Assembly: GCA_036873755.1 (NCBI GenBank)
Contig: JAVTVY010016101.1
Span: 1-64,000 of the forward strand
Length of the DNA: 64,000 nucleotides
Source: Hanleya hanleyi
Taxonomy: Eukaryota; Mollusca; Polyplacophora; Lepidopleurida; Hanleyidae
Reading direction: 5' to 3'
Made by a program: the position numbers and the translations under genes. This document shows positions 22,552-32,483 of this stretch, piece by piece. The notes under the pieces were generated by a model, which saw only the letters and a program-made list of their open reading frames with translations, ran no database searches and was not told the DNA's origin. The first letter of the stretch is position 1; each line of letters begins with the position of its first letter.

Positions 22552-22758
22552 ATGACAACAGTTAGCGCCGTGAAATGTAAACTATTCATATATATGTTCA
22601 TTCTTTCAATTCCAGTAACATTCAGCGACAAAGCAGCAGAGATACATACAGATATTTGTCGAGTTTCAGATCCCAATTGTCCAGGAATTCAATATATCTG
22701 GCGTGAAAAAAGACCAAACAAAGAACAAATGACTGGCTGTGTTTCTTCGTGTTCTTGA
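22552..22758 (+). CDS. Small putative secreted cysteine-containing protein
   Basis: The 68-codon frame begins with a plausible signal peptide: lysines at residues 8 and 10, then the hydrophobic LFIYMFILSIPVTF, with cleavage likely after TFS near residue 25. The mature part would be about 43 residues with four cysteines spaced C-x6-C-x19-C-x3-C. I do not recognise a family and infer no function. No clear TATA box, polyadenylation signal or splice site supports it, so it may be an exon fragment or chance. Confidence 0.3.
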   Translation: MTTVSAVKCKLFIYMFILSIPVTFSDKAAEIHTDICRVSDPNCPGIQYIWREKRPNKEQMTGCVSSCS

Positions 22759-23426
22759 TCCTTTCACGGAAAGGTGTCAATAGGTGCCAATGTTTTCGTG
22801 AATTTGAAAATTAATCGCATTTTACCGCCCTGAAAACCAATGCACAGCTGACAACCGGTCAGAATATGTGCACATACATCCCCTCTACAAGTTAAAAAAG
22901 GTTTCGGGTATGCAGGGAATTTCCACCGCAAAAGCCTTTACTAATGCATGCATAGTTAGTCCGTTTTTCACATTCTCATATTAGGTTATTTTTATCGTTG
23001 CTGCATCTATCTTGCGCAATATTCCGTTTTCTCTAGTTGCTGTGGGTATGTATTAACGATGCTGTTATCTTTTAGTTTACGATACATCCTTTTTGGGAAC
23101 CTGTTCAGTGCAGTTTTCTTCACATCAAACCTTACCCATCACTACCTTCGACATGTTTGAGCTAGTTGAATTTAAAAATCACCGAGACCCTACATTATTC
23201 AAAAACTTTACAGGGAAGATTTGTGAGAGTGACCTATCAGCCTATGTGCATGTTCAGTACATAATTTTTGTAGGTACAGCAAAATTTATTTCGTGCTTTT
23301 TCCGTTTTTTTTGTCATCTTTATTATGATTTCGTGTTAATATAGTTTTAAGCGAGATGGAGATTGATAATTTTAAAGATTTCAGTATTTCGGTAAGGTAG
23401 AAGATGAGCAGGACCCACAGGATATA
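22759..23426. other. No supported feature
   Basis: No gene or repeat that I can support. Confidence 0.5.
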
Positions 23427-23674
23427 GAGCAAAAATAAGTCAGTATTGTTTCAGTACATTTCTACCAAAGTCCTGAACCAATACTGAAATACAACTGCAT
23501 TGAAACATTACTGATATAAAACAGTACTGATCCACTACTGTTTCAGTACTGAAATATTTCAGCACTGTTTCAGTACTGTAATATTTCAGTTCTCTTTCAG
23601 TACTGTAATACTTCAGTAGTGTTTCAGTACTTTGGTAGAAATGTACTGAAACAGTACTGACGCTATTTTTGCTG
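23427..23674. mobile_element. ~248-bp MITE built of TTTCAGTACTG palindromic units
   Basis: The ends are complementary over about 47 bases (GCAAAAATA, GTCAGTA, TGTTTCAGTACATTTCTACC on the left; the complement ending TATTTTTGC on the right). The interior repeats TTTCAGTACTGNAATATTTC several times. TA dinucleotides border both ends, which would fit a Tc1/mariner-type target, but this is tentative. Confidence 0.65.
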
Positions 23675-23781
23675 TGTACACTTAATCTCCGACTGCTACA
23701 ATCAACACTTCCATTATACTTCAATAATAGCACAAAAATAACAGCTAAAATCTTTGCAAATGAATATGTAGATTTCGAAAA

Positions 23782-23885
23782 CAAGCGTCTAGCCCGTCAT
23801 TCAATATTCAGCTGTCGCCCATTAAAAAATTTTCGCGTCCGTAATCCAAACACCGAATTCATATCACAGCATTAGCACCAGCTTA
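23782..23885 (-). mobile_element. PLE 3' tail fragment
   Basis: CAAGCGTCTAGCCCGTCATTC and the following TTAGCACCA match the minus-strand 3' tail at 11758 and 16803. Only about 100 bases are present. Confidence 0.6.
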
Positions 23886-24056
23886 AAAACTGGTTGCCTG
23901 ATTGTTGGGAACAAAAATAGCCCCAAAAACCCCCTGATTTCTCGATACCATAATAAAAACAAAATCACTTCGTGTGAGCTTTATTAATCTTTGATCGGTG
24001 ATTTGAATTTCTGATGCTCGGTTAAGCCCCGCCCATACGAGAACTATCAGCTGGCC

Positions 24057-24364
24057 TAACGGCCTCAATTGCCTGTCAGCTCAGGCGCTAGCTCTCGTGT
24101 GCGGGCAGTTTTCGGTGAGTTTTTGGCCTCGCGAGGACGGGAGAAAAATATCAAACTTGCTTGATAATTTCGCCACGCGAGGCCACCGCAGGCCAACAGC
24201 TCAGCAGTTTTATTTGACCAGCCAATATAGAAACGTATACGAACGGCTGTTCAAAATGATCTCGAAGAAGGTGTTCTGCGGGAACTGGTGACCCTTGTGC
24301 TCACCGTGTGCACTGTAACCACACGAGAGCTAGCCCATGAGCTGACCGGCAATTGAGACCGTTA
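24057..24364. mobile_element. 308-bp MITE with ~45-bp terminal inverted repeats
   Basis: TAACGGCCTCAATTGCCTGT on the left pairs with the right end CCGGCAATTGAGACCGTTA. Pairing continues through CAGCTCA and GCTAGCTCTCGTGTG. The interior has a second palindromic part (CGCGAG...CGCGAGG). The 64-codon frame at 24097-24291 is inside it and not convincing. Confidence 0.7.
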
Positions 24365-25554
24365 TTATCCGTGGACGAGCATTTTTACTTCCGCCACAAG
24401 ATTTGACGCTCGGTATTTTGATCCACATTACCGTATTCGTCCGAACAATGAAACCAGAGATGAAGATATATTTGATAAAATTCCAACGGCAACATAATTT
24501 CAAAGCCACTATATTTTTTTCTGAATAGCGGGGAGGACTCTGACGAAACCAGGTACTACACGTTTCATGCCCAGTTGCTATCAAATTATTATTATCCATA
24601 AAGAATATCTCTTCGCTCTGATAGACAGATATTGACTTTTAGTCTACACTTACATAATCTATTTCAATGCGTATTACCTGGACGAATTTCATATTATAAA
24701 AGAAGGCTCTGAATAAGTAGATTATACTGAATAATAATGCACCAGCTTATATAATTTTAACTGGGGATGTTCCCGTCCCATACATAACTTGTAGAGAAGT
24801 GGCAGTCCAAGAAAGTATGCGGCTGCAGACCTCTATGTGGAATTACAATATAATTATCTTTCGCTATCTAAATATCTATCCTGCTTTATTACAAGCATAA
24901 GCCTATCGCAGGGTTCATACCTTCGTTTGTAGGGATGTCGATTTCATTCTCGACGCAAGTCCATTGATTTCAAGCGGGCTCGATATGATCTTGTGCTTCG
25001 AGGAAAACAGGGATAACAATCGATAAAGATAAACCGGATTCCTTCGAGACGAGATATTTATCGGTATTATTCTGTTATCGAGAAATACCACTGTGATAGT
25101 TATCTCAAATACTGGATTTCAAATATTGAACAATGAACAATGTAAAATATATGATCTGATCCACAGTGAGAGAGAAACTATAGACTAGGACAGGAGCTGG
25201 AGAGAGACGAGAAATTGATGATAAGGGGATTATGACATAGGCTTGGCCTTGGAAACTGTGAATATAAGTAGTGTAAATAGATTTTCCTGCACGTATATAA
25301 AAGGACTAATAAATTTGAACGATGTAACAGGGAATATTTATATATATTAATGTGAAATCGACCAATCGGAAGCGGAAACAAAAGCAATAGTTAATGCGAA
25401 GGAAGAACTAACAGTTCTTTTGACTAAGTGCTCAAACAGCGATATTCAGATATTCAGGTTATATATACCTACATGTATATTCATTTATTTATTGCTACTG
25501 TGTGTTTGTTGAAATTGGGGCGATATGCAAGAGGTGGGGAAAATTGACGACGGC
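24365..25554. other. No supported gene
   Basis: AT-rich sequence; nothing recognisable. Confidence 0.5.
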
Positions 25555-26151
25555 TGGCGACTAAAAAGCAACCATGTGACTCTACAGGAAAGCATTCGTC
25601 GACACCTAACAGTCAGACCCGAGAATTCGCTGGATTCTCGGACGTAGCCTTAGTACACCTAACAGTCAGACCCGAGAATTCGCTGGATTCTCGGACGTAG
25701 CCTTAGTATCTCAGCCGCGCTTTTATTGCAGCTGTTCATGTGGAGACTATGAAGTATCCACACGGCCCCAAGCACCGGCTTAAGCGGAATTAGATACGAA
25801 AGCTTGGGAGCTTTGGCGACAGATCAGGTCAAGCAACTCATCTGATGGTAATGGATGAGCATCGTGGACGTCTGATGGAGTAAACATCTCAACATGGTGT
25901 AAAACTGGTAAATGCAAGAATACTCAGGAAAACTAACCTGTAATGCCCAACGTCGTACGGCTTACATTTCCCACAAAAACAATAAACCTACATATATTTG
26001 TCGAATGACATGTACAGAGGGCGGGCCTCGAGGACTAACAGTCCACCAGCAGAATCCTACCATATACAGGTAATAAATCTGGCGACTAAAAATCAACCAT
26101 ATGACTCTACAGGAAAGCATTCGACACCTAACATTCAGACTCGAGAATTCG
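25555..26151 (-). mobile_element. PLE-related 3' block bounded by direct repeats
   Basis: A ~75-bp block (GGCGACTAAAAAGCAACC through AGAATTCG) occurs at 25556-25631 and again at 26080-26151. Between them are a 53-bp tandem duplication (25602 and 25655, containing CCGAGAATTCGCTGGATTCT) and the PLE-related block 25697-25985 that also occurs at 19537-19832. Flanking direct repeats are expected for the pseudo-LTRs of PLEs. Confidence 0.55.
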
Positions 26152-26385
26152 GTGAAAAACCTATGGTTCTATATTCAGAAGTGTAAGGCATGTTTATGGA
26201 ATGGTATAATATATGCGGTATTTGCTTTAAAATTGTGAGCACCCTAACTCCTCCTCCGTCGTGATATAACTGAAAAGTTGTTGAAAGCGGACAACCCACC
26301 AAACCTGAAATGGAAAATGCTACAACGCCACAGAGAAAATACAAGCATTATAATTATATGACAGTGGTTCACGTTGGAACTTACT

Positions 26386-26523
26386 TGGTTCACGTGGACA
26401 CGAATTACATGAAGCGCCGTCACCAATGACGTAATATCCTAGTAGTCCAAACACGATAATTAACAGAGCTAAGATGAGAACAAGGCTGACAATTAACAGG
26501 GTCCGTGTGTTAGTGGACTTCAT
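26386..26523 (-). CDS. Possible first coding exon of a single-pass membrane protein
   Basis: Reading minus from ATG 26523, the frame encodes a short polar start and a strong hydrophobic segment (LLIVSLVLILALLIIVFGLL), then a CNSCPREP stretch, and meets a consensus splice donor GTAAGT at 26385-26380. This looks like an exon with a signal anchor. No partner exon was identified downstream within the repeats, and the family is unknown. Confidence 0.3.
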
Positions 26524-26900
26524 CCTTCAAATCACAAATAATGCCTCCTTTATCTGGTGAAAGACCCAATATGAGTTGATCTACTGAGAATAAGCCATCT
26601 TAAGTAGAACATATACATGCGTGAGACGATGCAGTGTCGGTATCATTTGTGGATAAACCTCACAAACACTCTCCTATCCTGGTCAGGTGGGGAAAGAACA
26701 GTCCTCTGCCTTCACATTGGGAAACATATTGCCAGACGAAGATGACCTATAATCTCTAATCTGAAATCTGATCGTTTGTATATTTCTCGGTAATCTTCCT
26801 AATCTAACAACTCGGCTTCGGAAATTACATAACAAACAATCTTCATGTGATCTCGGGTCAACTTTAAAACTCGGATGAAGCTCCAGTAATTTTGTGCATT

Positions 26901-27040
26901 TGTCACATTCGCCAGTTATCAGGGATCTAGTACCATCGGTCACATTCGTCAGTTACCAGGGATAGTGTACCATCGTTCACATTCGCCAGTTATCAGGGAT
27001 ATAGTACCCTCGGTCACATTCGCCAGTTCTCCGGGATATT
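26901..27040. repeat. 37-bp satellite, left segment (~3.8 units)
   Basis: Unit TCACATTCGCCAGTTATCAG then GGATATAGTACCATCGG. The array continues after the inserted Crypton at 29422. Confidence 0.85.
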
Positions 27041-27044
27041 ATTA

Positions 27045-27163
27045 GTTATACGTCGCCCTTCCGGGGTAATACGGGATGAGATTTGGTTTCTCTCCGCCGA
27101 GGAAAAATATGGCGAGAGAAACCAAATTGAATCCCGTATTACCCCGGAAGGGCGATGTATAAC
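27045..27163. repeat. 119-bp near-perfect palindrome at the end of the Crypton insertion
   Basis: The left arm GTTATACGTCGCCCTTCCGG and its continuation (GGTAATACGGGAT, TTTGGTTTCTCTC) pair with the right arm ending GGGCGATGTATAAC. The arms are about 55 bases with few mismatches and a short GAGGAAAAA loop. It lies 3 bases from the Crypton terminal repeat. It is either a nested MITE or part of the element. Confidence 0.85.
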
Positions 27164-27166
27164 GAA

Positions 27167-29421
27167 TTTATCATATCTCAGAGCATTAAGAATCACTTTG
27201 GACTTCAAGGCCGACATAATGGAACGGACTTCGATCGGACTTGCACTGGTTTCAGAACGATCCACAGCATGCACCGGAAAAAATGAACACAAAGACAAAT
27301 GTATCATTTTTACAATCCTCATTTTTAAAAAGTACTAAGGGAGGAGCAAAGATAACGATAACATATACTGTAATCCGTGAACAATGAACCCGGTTTCCGT
27401 GTGAAATACCGGTGGGCTTCGGTGATAAAGAATGAACAATTTAACTTCAAATTCAGCTTCATCTCTTATGTTCTATTCTGAAAATCAGAAACGTATAAAA
27501 TACTGGAACATTAAGCTTAATCTCGATTTCATATTTAATATTTAATAGCCATCGACGAGTATAATATCTAGATTATATACCTTTTGTTAATAAATACATC
27601 GAAAGACCCGTTCCGGATTCACATCTGTTGCGTGGATATGTAAGTTTCAAATACACGTGTGAACTGTTACATTTCCATTCTGTCTATAATTCAACACCGT
27701 GTCACTCGACAGTGTCACTTGTGTCATGTTTCCATAACATCACAAAGGAGAAGGACCAACATGAACTGACTTAAATTTACAGTTCGAGAGAAAAATCGGA
27801 AAAATCAAACTGTCCTGCACAATTTGGCAGAAGTATAGGTATTTGCTTCATTTTCGCATGATCATGTTGATTGCATTTATTGTGCAGTTATTGAACATTG
27901 GCGCTGAGGGATTTGCGGCGACCAGGATAGCTGTGGGAATGTCACACGATGTGGGCGGGACAGCGGTGCTGTCGAATTCACAAAACAGCTGATTAAGATC
28001 AAAATCAAAGTCGTCGGCATGGCCTTCTGCTCGTACATCCTGGGTGTGTAACACGGCCGACGTGGCATCATTTGACGTGGGTGCAGGGTACTGAGAAGAT
28101 GATGTCACAGTTTCTGCAGGATGGGGTTTGACAAGAACATTTACTGGAAGTGTATGCGTACCGGTATTCGTCTTTCGGGTTGAACCCATCGTGTCAGGAA
28201 AGGCTACTGACGCAACCGTGTGGCCCATTTGCAGTTTCTCGCCATCACTTACTCGCTGGTAAACCGACAGCGACGAGACAGATCTGTGACCTGTGACAGC
28301 CATTATTTGAGATGCTGAATAGTTGTTTCTACCAAGGATGGTGATGCCGGTTGCTCGTATACTGTGGTTAGTGTATGGTTCAGAAAGTTTCAGACGAGTG
28401 CCCAGGTTGGTCATGAAGGCTGCCAAGCGGTGTTTCCCAATAGGTTTGTTATAATACCAAACTGTATCGTCGTCGAGGAAACTATCAACCGGGTACTGCC
28501 ACAAGCGATCACATTTCGGATGGAGTTTGGAGATATAACTTTCGAATGAAGCAACAGGACAGAACGGGGAACCTTCTTCTTCAGGCATGAATCCGGTAAC
28601 ACCCTCTTTTTGCTGGGCCCGGCGATTTTTTGTGAGTTCATCCTCCTTTTTTTTCACATACCTCTGCCCAGTTTTCGGGTCCCGCTTGATGATGAATGTG
28701 TTTTTTGTCATCTTTTCCATATTCTCCACTCCCCTTCTAAAGAAGAACAGACGTACATCGAACTGAACTTTATTTGCAAGCCCAGTTGGGGTTTTTGGGG
28801 ACATGAGAACAGACTTGTAGAGTTTACAACGATCGGACTCGTTTATGGGCTCATAATGATCGGTGTCGCCTTTTCCAGATGCCTTCAACTCTGCAAGTGC
28901 GGTTTTGAAGCACTCGTTGGCTTCATTAAACTCCGAATTTCTAATCAAATCAAAAGTTTTCAAATACGGTGGGGCCTTCAGGTAACGATTCAGAGAATGT
29001 CGAAAGTTTTCGAGAGTGGATGTTTTGTACAATTCTCCGTCTTGTTTTCGGGCATCCAAATAAAAATGACTGAGTACCTCTGCTAACCTCTCGGCCGAGA
29101 ATCCTTCGAATTCTTCACTCTGTCCCTTCTCTTTCAGGTAATACTTCAAAGTTCTGGCGGACGCTTTGTTCGATTTTTTTGTGTTGCTGGGAATAATATT
29201 AGCCCGCTTTTCAACAACTTCATCGTCCGTGTGAGACGCGAAACGTTTGCCTGATTCAGCCATTTTGTTTAGCAGACGATGGAATCTAGTGAACACCTGT
29301 TCGTTGCCCTTGGCGACGGGGGTATACGATATATATTCGACCAGCAAGTTGACAATACAGCATCACACATGAGGTCTGTCAGCCAATCAAAAGTCTACAT
29401 GCTTCTCTGAGATATGATAAA
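27167..29421 (-). mobile_element. Crypton-like element with 17-bp terminal inverted repeats inside the 37-bp satellite
   Basis: TTTATCATATCTCAGAG at 27167-27183 is exactly complementary to 29405-29421. The satellite stops at about 27040 in GGGATAT and resumes at 29422 with GTACCATCGG, which is the next base of the unit. The inserted DNA therefore includes the palindrome plus this element. It carries one tyrosine recombinase gene. Known Cryptons usually lack terminal inverted repeats, so the boundary repeat deserves attention. Confidence 0.7.
27848..29263 (-). CDS. Crypton-type tyrosine recombinase
   Basis: This is an intact protein of about 471 residues counted from MAESGKRFASHTDDE at 29263. 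An in-frame ATG at 29347 would add 28 residues, but the later start fits how this family usually begins. The order is a basic N terminus, a core-binding region (residues ~45-170, with FRHSLNRYLK), then the catalytic domain. Its visible motifs are the first Arg in LFFFRRGVENM, the H-x-x-R box in NHSIRATGIT, and GHRSVSSLSVYQR with the histidine and the nucleophilic Tyr. This is the domain type shared with host genes such as KIAA1958, QRICH1 and ZMYM proteins (DUF3504), derived from Cryptons. It would cut and join DNA through a phosphotyrosine link. The acidic, proline-rich C-terminal tail is unassigned. Confidence 0.85.
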   Translation of the reverse strand: MAESGKRFASHTDDEVVEKRANIIPSNTKKSNKASARTLKYYLKEKGQSEEFEGFSAERLAEVLSHFYLDARKQDGELYKTSTLENFRHSLNRYLKAPPYLKTFDLIRNSEFNEANECFKTALAELKASGKGDTDHYEPINESDRCKLYKSVLMSPKTPTGLANKVQFDVRLFFFRRGVENMEKMTKNTFIIKRDPKTGQRYVKKKEDELTKNRRAQQKEGVTGFMPEEEGSPFCPVASFESYISKLHPKCDRLWQYPVDSFLDDDTVWYYNKPIGKHRLAAFMTNLGTRLKLSEPYTNHSIRATGITILGRNNYSASQIMAVTGHRSVSSLSVYQRVSDGEKLQMGHTVASVAFPDTMGSTRKTNTGTHTLPVNVLVKPHPAETVTSSSQYPAPTSNDATSAVLHTQDVRAEGHADDFDFDLNQLFCEFDSTAVPPTSCDIPTAILVAANPSAPMFNNCTINAINMIMRK

Positions 29422-30390
29422 GTACCATCGGTCACATGCGTCAGTTATCGGAGATATAGTACTATCGGTCACATTCGCCAGTTATCAGGGGTATAGTACC
29501 TTCGGTCACATGCCCCAGTTATCAGGGGTATAGTACCATCGGTCACATGCCCCAGTTATCAGAGATATAGTACTATCGGTCACATTCGCCAGTTATCAGG
29601 GGTGTAGTACCTTCGGTCACATGCCCCAGTTATCAGAGATATAGAACTATCGGTCACAATCGCCAGTTATCCGGGATATAGTACCATCGGTCACAATCGC
29701 CAGTTATCAGGGATATAGAACCATCGGTTACATTCGCCAGTTATCAGGGATATAGTACCATCGGTCACATGCCCCAGTTATCAGAGATATAGAACTATCG
29801 GTCACAATCGCCAGTTATCAGGGATATAGTACCATCGGTCACATACCCCAGTTATCAGGGATATAGTACCATCGGTCACATGCCCCAGTTATCAGAGATA
29901 TAGTACCATCGGTCACATGCCCCAGTTATCAGAGATATAGAACTATCGGTCACAATCGCCAGTTATCAGGGATATAGTACCATCGGTCACATGCCCCAGT
30001 TATCAGGGATATAGTACCATCGGTCACATGCCCCAGTTATCAGGGATATAGTACCATCGGTCACATGCCCCAGTTATCAGGGATATAGAACCATCGGTCA
30101 CAATCGCCAGTTATCAGGGATATAGTACCATCGGTCACATGCCCCAGTTATCAGGGATATAGAACCATCGGTCACATTCGCCAGTTATCAGGGATATAGT
30201 ACCATCGGTCACAGGCGCCAGTTATCCGGGATATAGTACCATCGGTCACATTCGCCAGTTATCAGGGATATAGTAGCATCGGTCACATTCGCCAGTTATC
30301 AGGGATATAGTACTATCGGTCACATTTGCCAGTTATCAAGGATATAGTACCATCGGTCACATTCGCCAGTTATCAGAGATATAGTCCTAT
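29422..30390. repeat. 37-bp satellite, main array (~26 units)
   Basis: Units of 37 bases alternate between two variants, one with TCACATGCCCCAGTTATC and one with TCACATTCGCCAGTTATC or TCACAATCGCC. The last unit ends in TAGTCCTATCGGACTTGC. No spacer-like unique sequences, so this is not a CRISPR array. Confidence 0.95.
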
Positions 30391-31320
30391 CGGACTTGCT
30401 AATGATGACGTCACTGGAACTATATCATTTGCAAACTCTGAATCCGCAATAGCAAAAATTGTATACTTTCATTCGTGAACGAGAATTCCCCCTCACTAGT
30501 GGTTATCGATTCGATCTAAATTACACATTCTGGTAGTGAATTTGAACACATACAGATCGTGGATCCACGTAAGTTGTTCGGCTCTTCCGGTACATCACAT
30601 CTGGACTTTTATCGGAAATTCATGTTAGAATCTTCCGAGTGTATATCCGGTCCCTTTGTAGATTTTCGTTAGACTGTCCTGAATGCATTTGTCACTGAAA
30701 CTGTCCCCAATAAATAATTGTCTGTTAGGGGAATCTTTCGGTGGAATTCGCCAGTTATCAGGGATATAGTACCATCGGTCACATTCGCCATTATCATGGA
30801 TATTGTACCATCGGTACATTCGCCAGTTATCAGGGATATAGTACCATCGGTCACATGCCCCAGTTATCAGGGATATAGAACCATCGGTCACATTCGCCAG
30901 TTATCGGGGGTAAAATACCATCGGTCACATTCGCCAGTTATCGGAGATATAGTCCTATCGGACTTGCTAATGATGACGTCACTGGAACTATATCATTTGC
31001 AAACTCTGAATCCGCAATAACAAAAATGTATCTTTCATTCGTGAAGGAGAATTCCTCCTCACTAGCGCTTATCGACTTAGATTCGACCTAAATTACACAT
31101 TCTGGTAGTGATTTTGAACACATACAGGTCGTGGATCCGCGTAAGTCGTTCGGCTCTTCCGGTCCATCACATCTGGAGTTTTATCGGAAATTCATGTTAG
31201 AATCTTCCGAGTGTATATCCGGTCTCTTCGTAGATTTTCGTTAGACTGTTCTGAATGCATTTCTCACTGAAATTCTTCCCAATAAATAATTGTCTGTTAG
31301 GGGGAATCTTTCGGTGGAAT
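30390..31320. repeat. Segmental duplication of the satellite flank (two copies)
   Basis: 30390-30747 and 30958-31320 are near-identical (CGGACTTGCTAATGATGACG through TTCGGTGGAAT). They are separated by a second short satellite block (30747-30957, about six units). Small indels and substitutions separate the copies. Confidence 0.9.
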
Positions 31321-32149
31321 CTGTCTTTTGTCGACAGCTATCGAAAATCTTCCCAACTGCAGCTGTCGAGTTGAAGGCACGTTTGAATATCATTGGCACT
31401 TTTGCGGCAGATCGGTCGTCTTCAGAAAGAAGGGTTTGTTTTATACCAGCGTCCACTGTTACAGAGTTATTTTATTATGTCACTAAAATACAGAAATCCC
31501 ATTTGAGCTACGGATTTCTCCTGTGACCTTTAGTGTGACCGTATGATTAATATATGTATTATGTGTCTCAAACAGCTTAGTGAGCCAGAGTTGATGTCGG
31601 GGCCGCATCGGAGGAGTTCTGATAGTGAATCAAGTTGACCGAGTTGGAATGCTGACAATAAGCTCTTATAATAATAACGGCCTGGTATGCAGGACAATAG
31701 AAGGATTCGATTCCCATGCGTCCGCACGATCGCGTAAACTTTGATAATAAACTGGCACTCATCAAAACATATATTTACCCAAATCCGGGGCAGTTAAGGT
31801 CAGTCCTTGACAATGTTTACCAGCTCACCGTAAACTATTGAGGCCTCCGAAGATGCGGCAAGAATGAAGTATTTTAACTGAGTTGCTTAAATCTACCCGG
31901 TGAGGCAATTTTTGGATTCTATCATTTAATGGTGGCAATTTTTGTTTTCGGCATTCCAAACTGTTATCATTCAAATGACCAACAATGGTGAGGTTTCGAC
32001 ATCGGAATCTTTACCAGTAGGGCTGGTAACTTGTACTTCATGAACATTTAACCCATTTTACTATGCGTCGTTTCTTACATCTGACAGTCACACAACTGAT
32101 CGGTTACAAAAGGATGTGTTGGTAGGTCTTCTGCATCAATGGTTCTTCT
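31321..32149. other. No supported gene
   Basis: No gene or repeat that I can support. Confidence 0.45.
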
Positions 32150-32483
32150 GTGTTTGTGGCTAGTTCACACAACTCAACATGTATGCTAATGTCACAACTT
32201 TTCAAAACGCTCACAGCAACAGATCAACTTACAACAGTTTTGAAAACTAAAATGTCCTCTGTTCGTGATTGGCTTCGAGCTAATCAAGTCAGTATTCATA
32301 CTGGAAAGACTAAATGTATTATCACGTGTAGCAAATCCAAGGGCCTCAGATCAAGTCACAATGGCATTTCCTTAACTGACTTTGACAAACCATACTACAA
32401 ACAACAAACAATGACTACCTGGGGGTCACTGTTGATCATAATATGCAGTTTAGAGATCCTCTTAAATCAACTATCAGTAAGCT
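32150..32483 (+). pseudogene. LINE reverse transcriptase C-terminal region, 5' half (split by gypsy insertion)
   Basis: The frame contains VRDWLRANQVSIHTGKTKCI, typical of the region after the RT catalytic block of jockey-like LINEs. After one frameshift near 32400 it continues as YLGVTVDHNMQFRDPLKSTI. It stops where the LTR begins. The other half starts at 43383 and the frame joins exactly when the gypsy element and one AGCT are removed. Confidence 0.75.

Noticed and set aside
28610..29086. 158-codon plus-strand frame
   Set aside because: It is antisense to the Crypton recombinase, whose catalytic motifs are clear on the other strand.
29422..30390. Regular 37-bp spacing suggesting a CRISPR array
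   Set aside because: Units are contiguous with no unique spacers, and the context is a eukaryotic transposon-rich region. It is a satellite.
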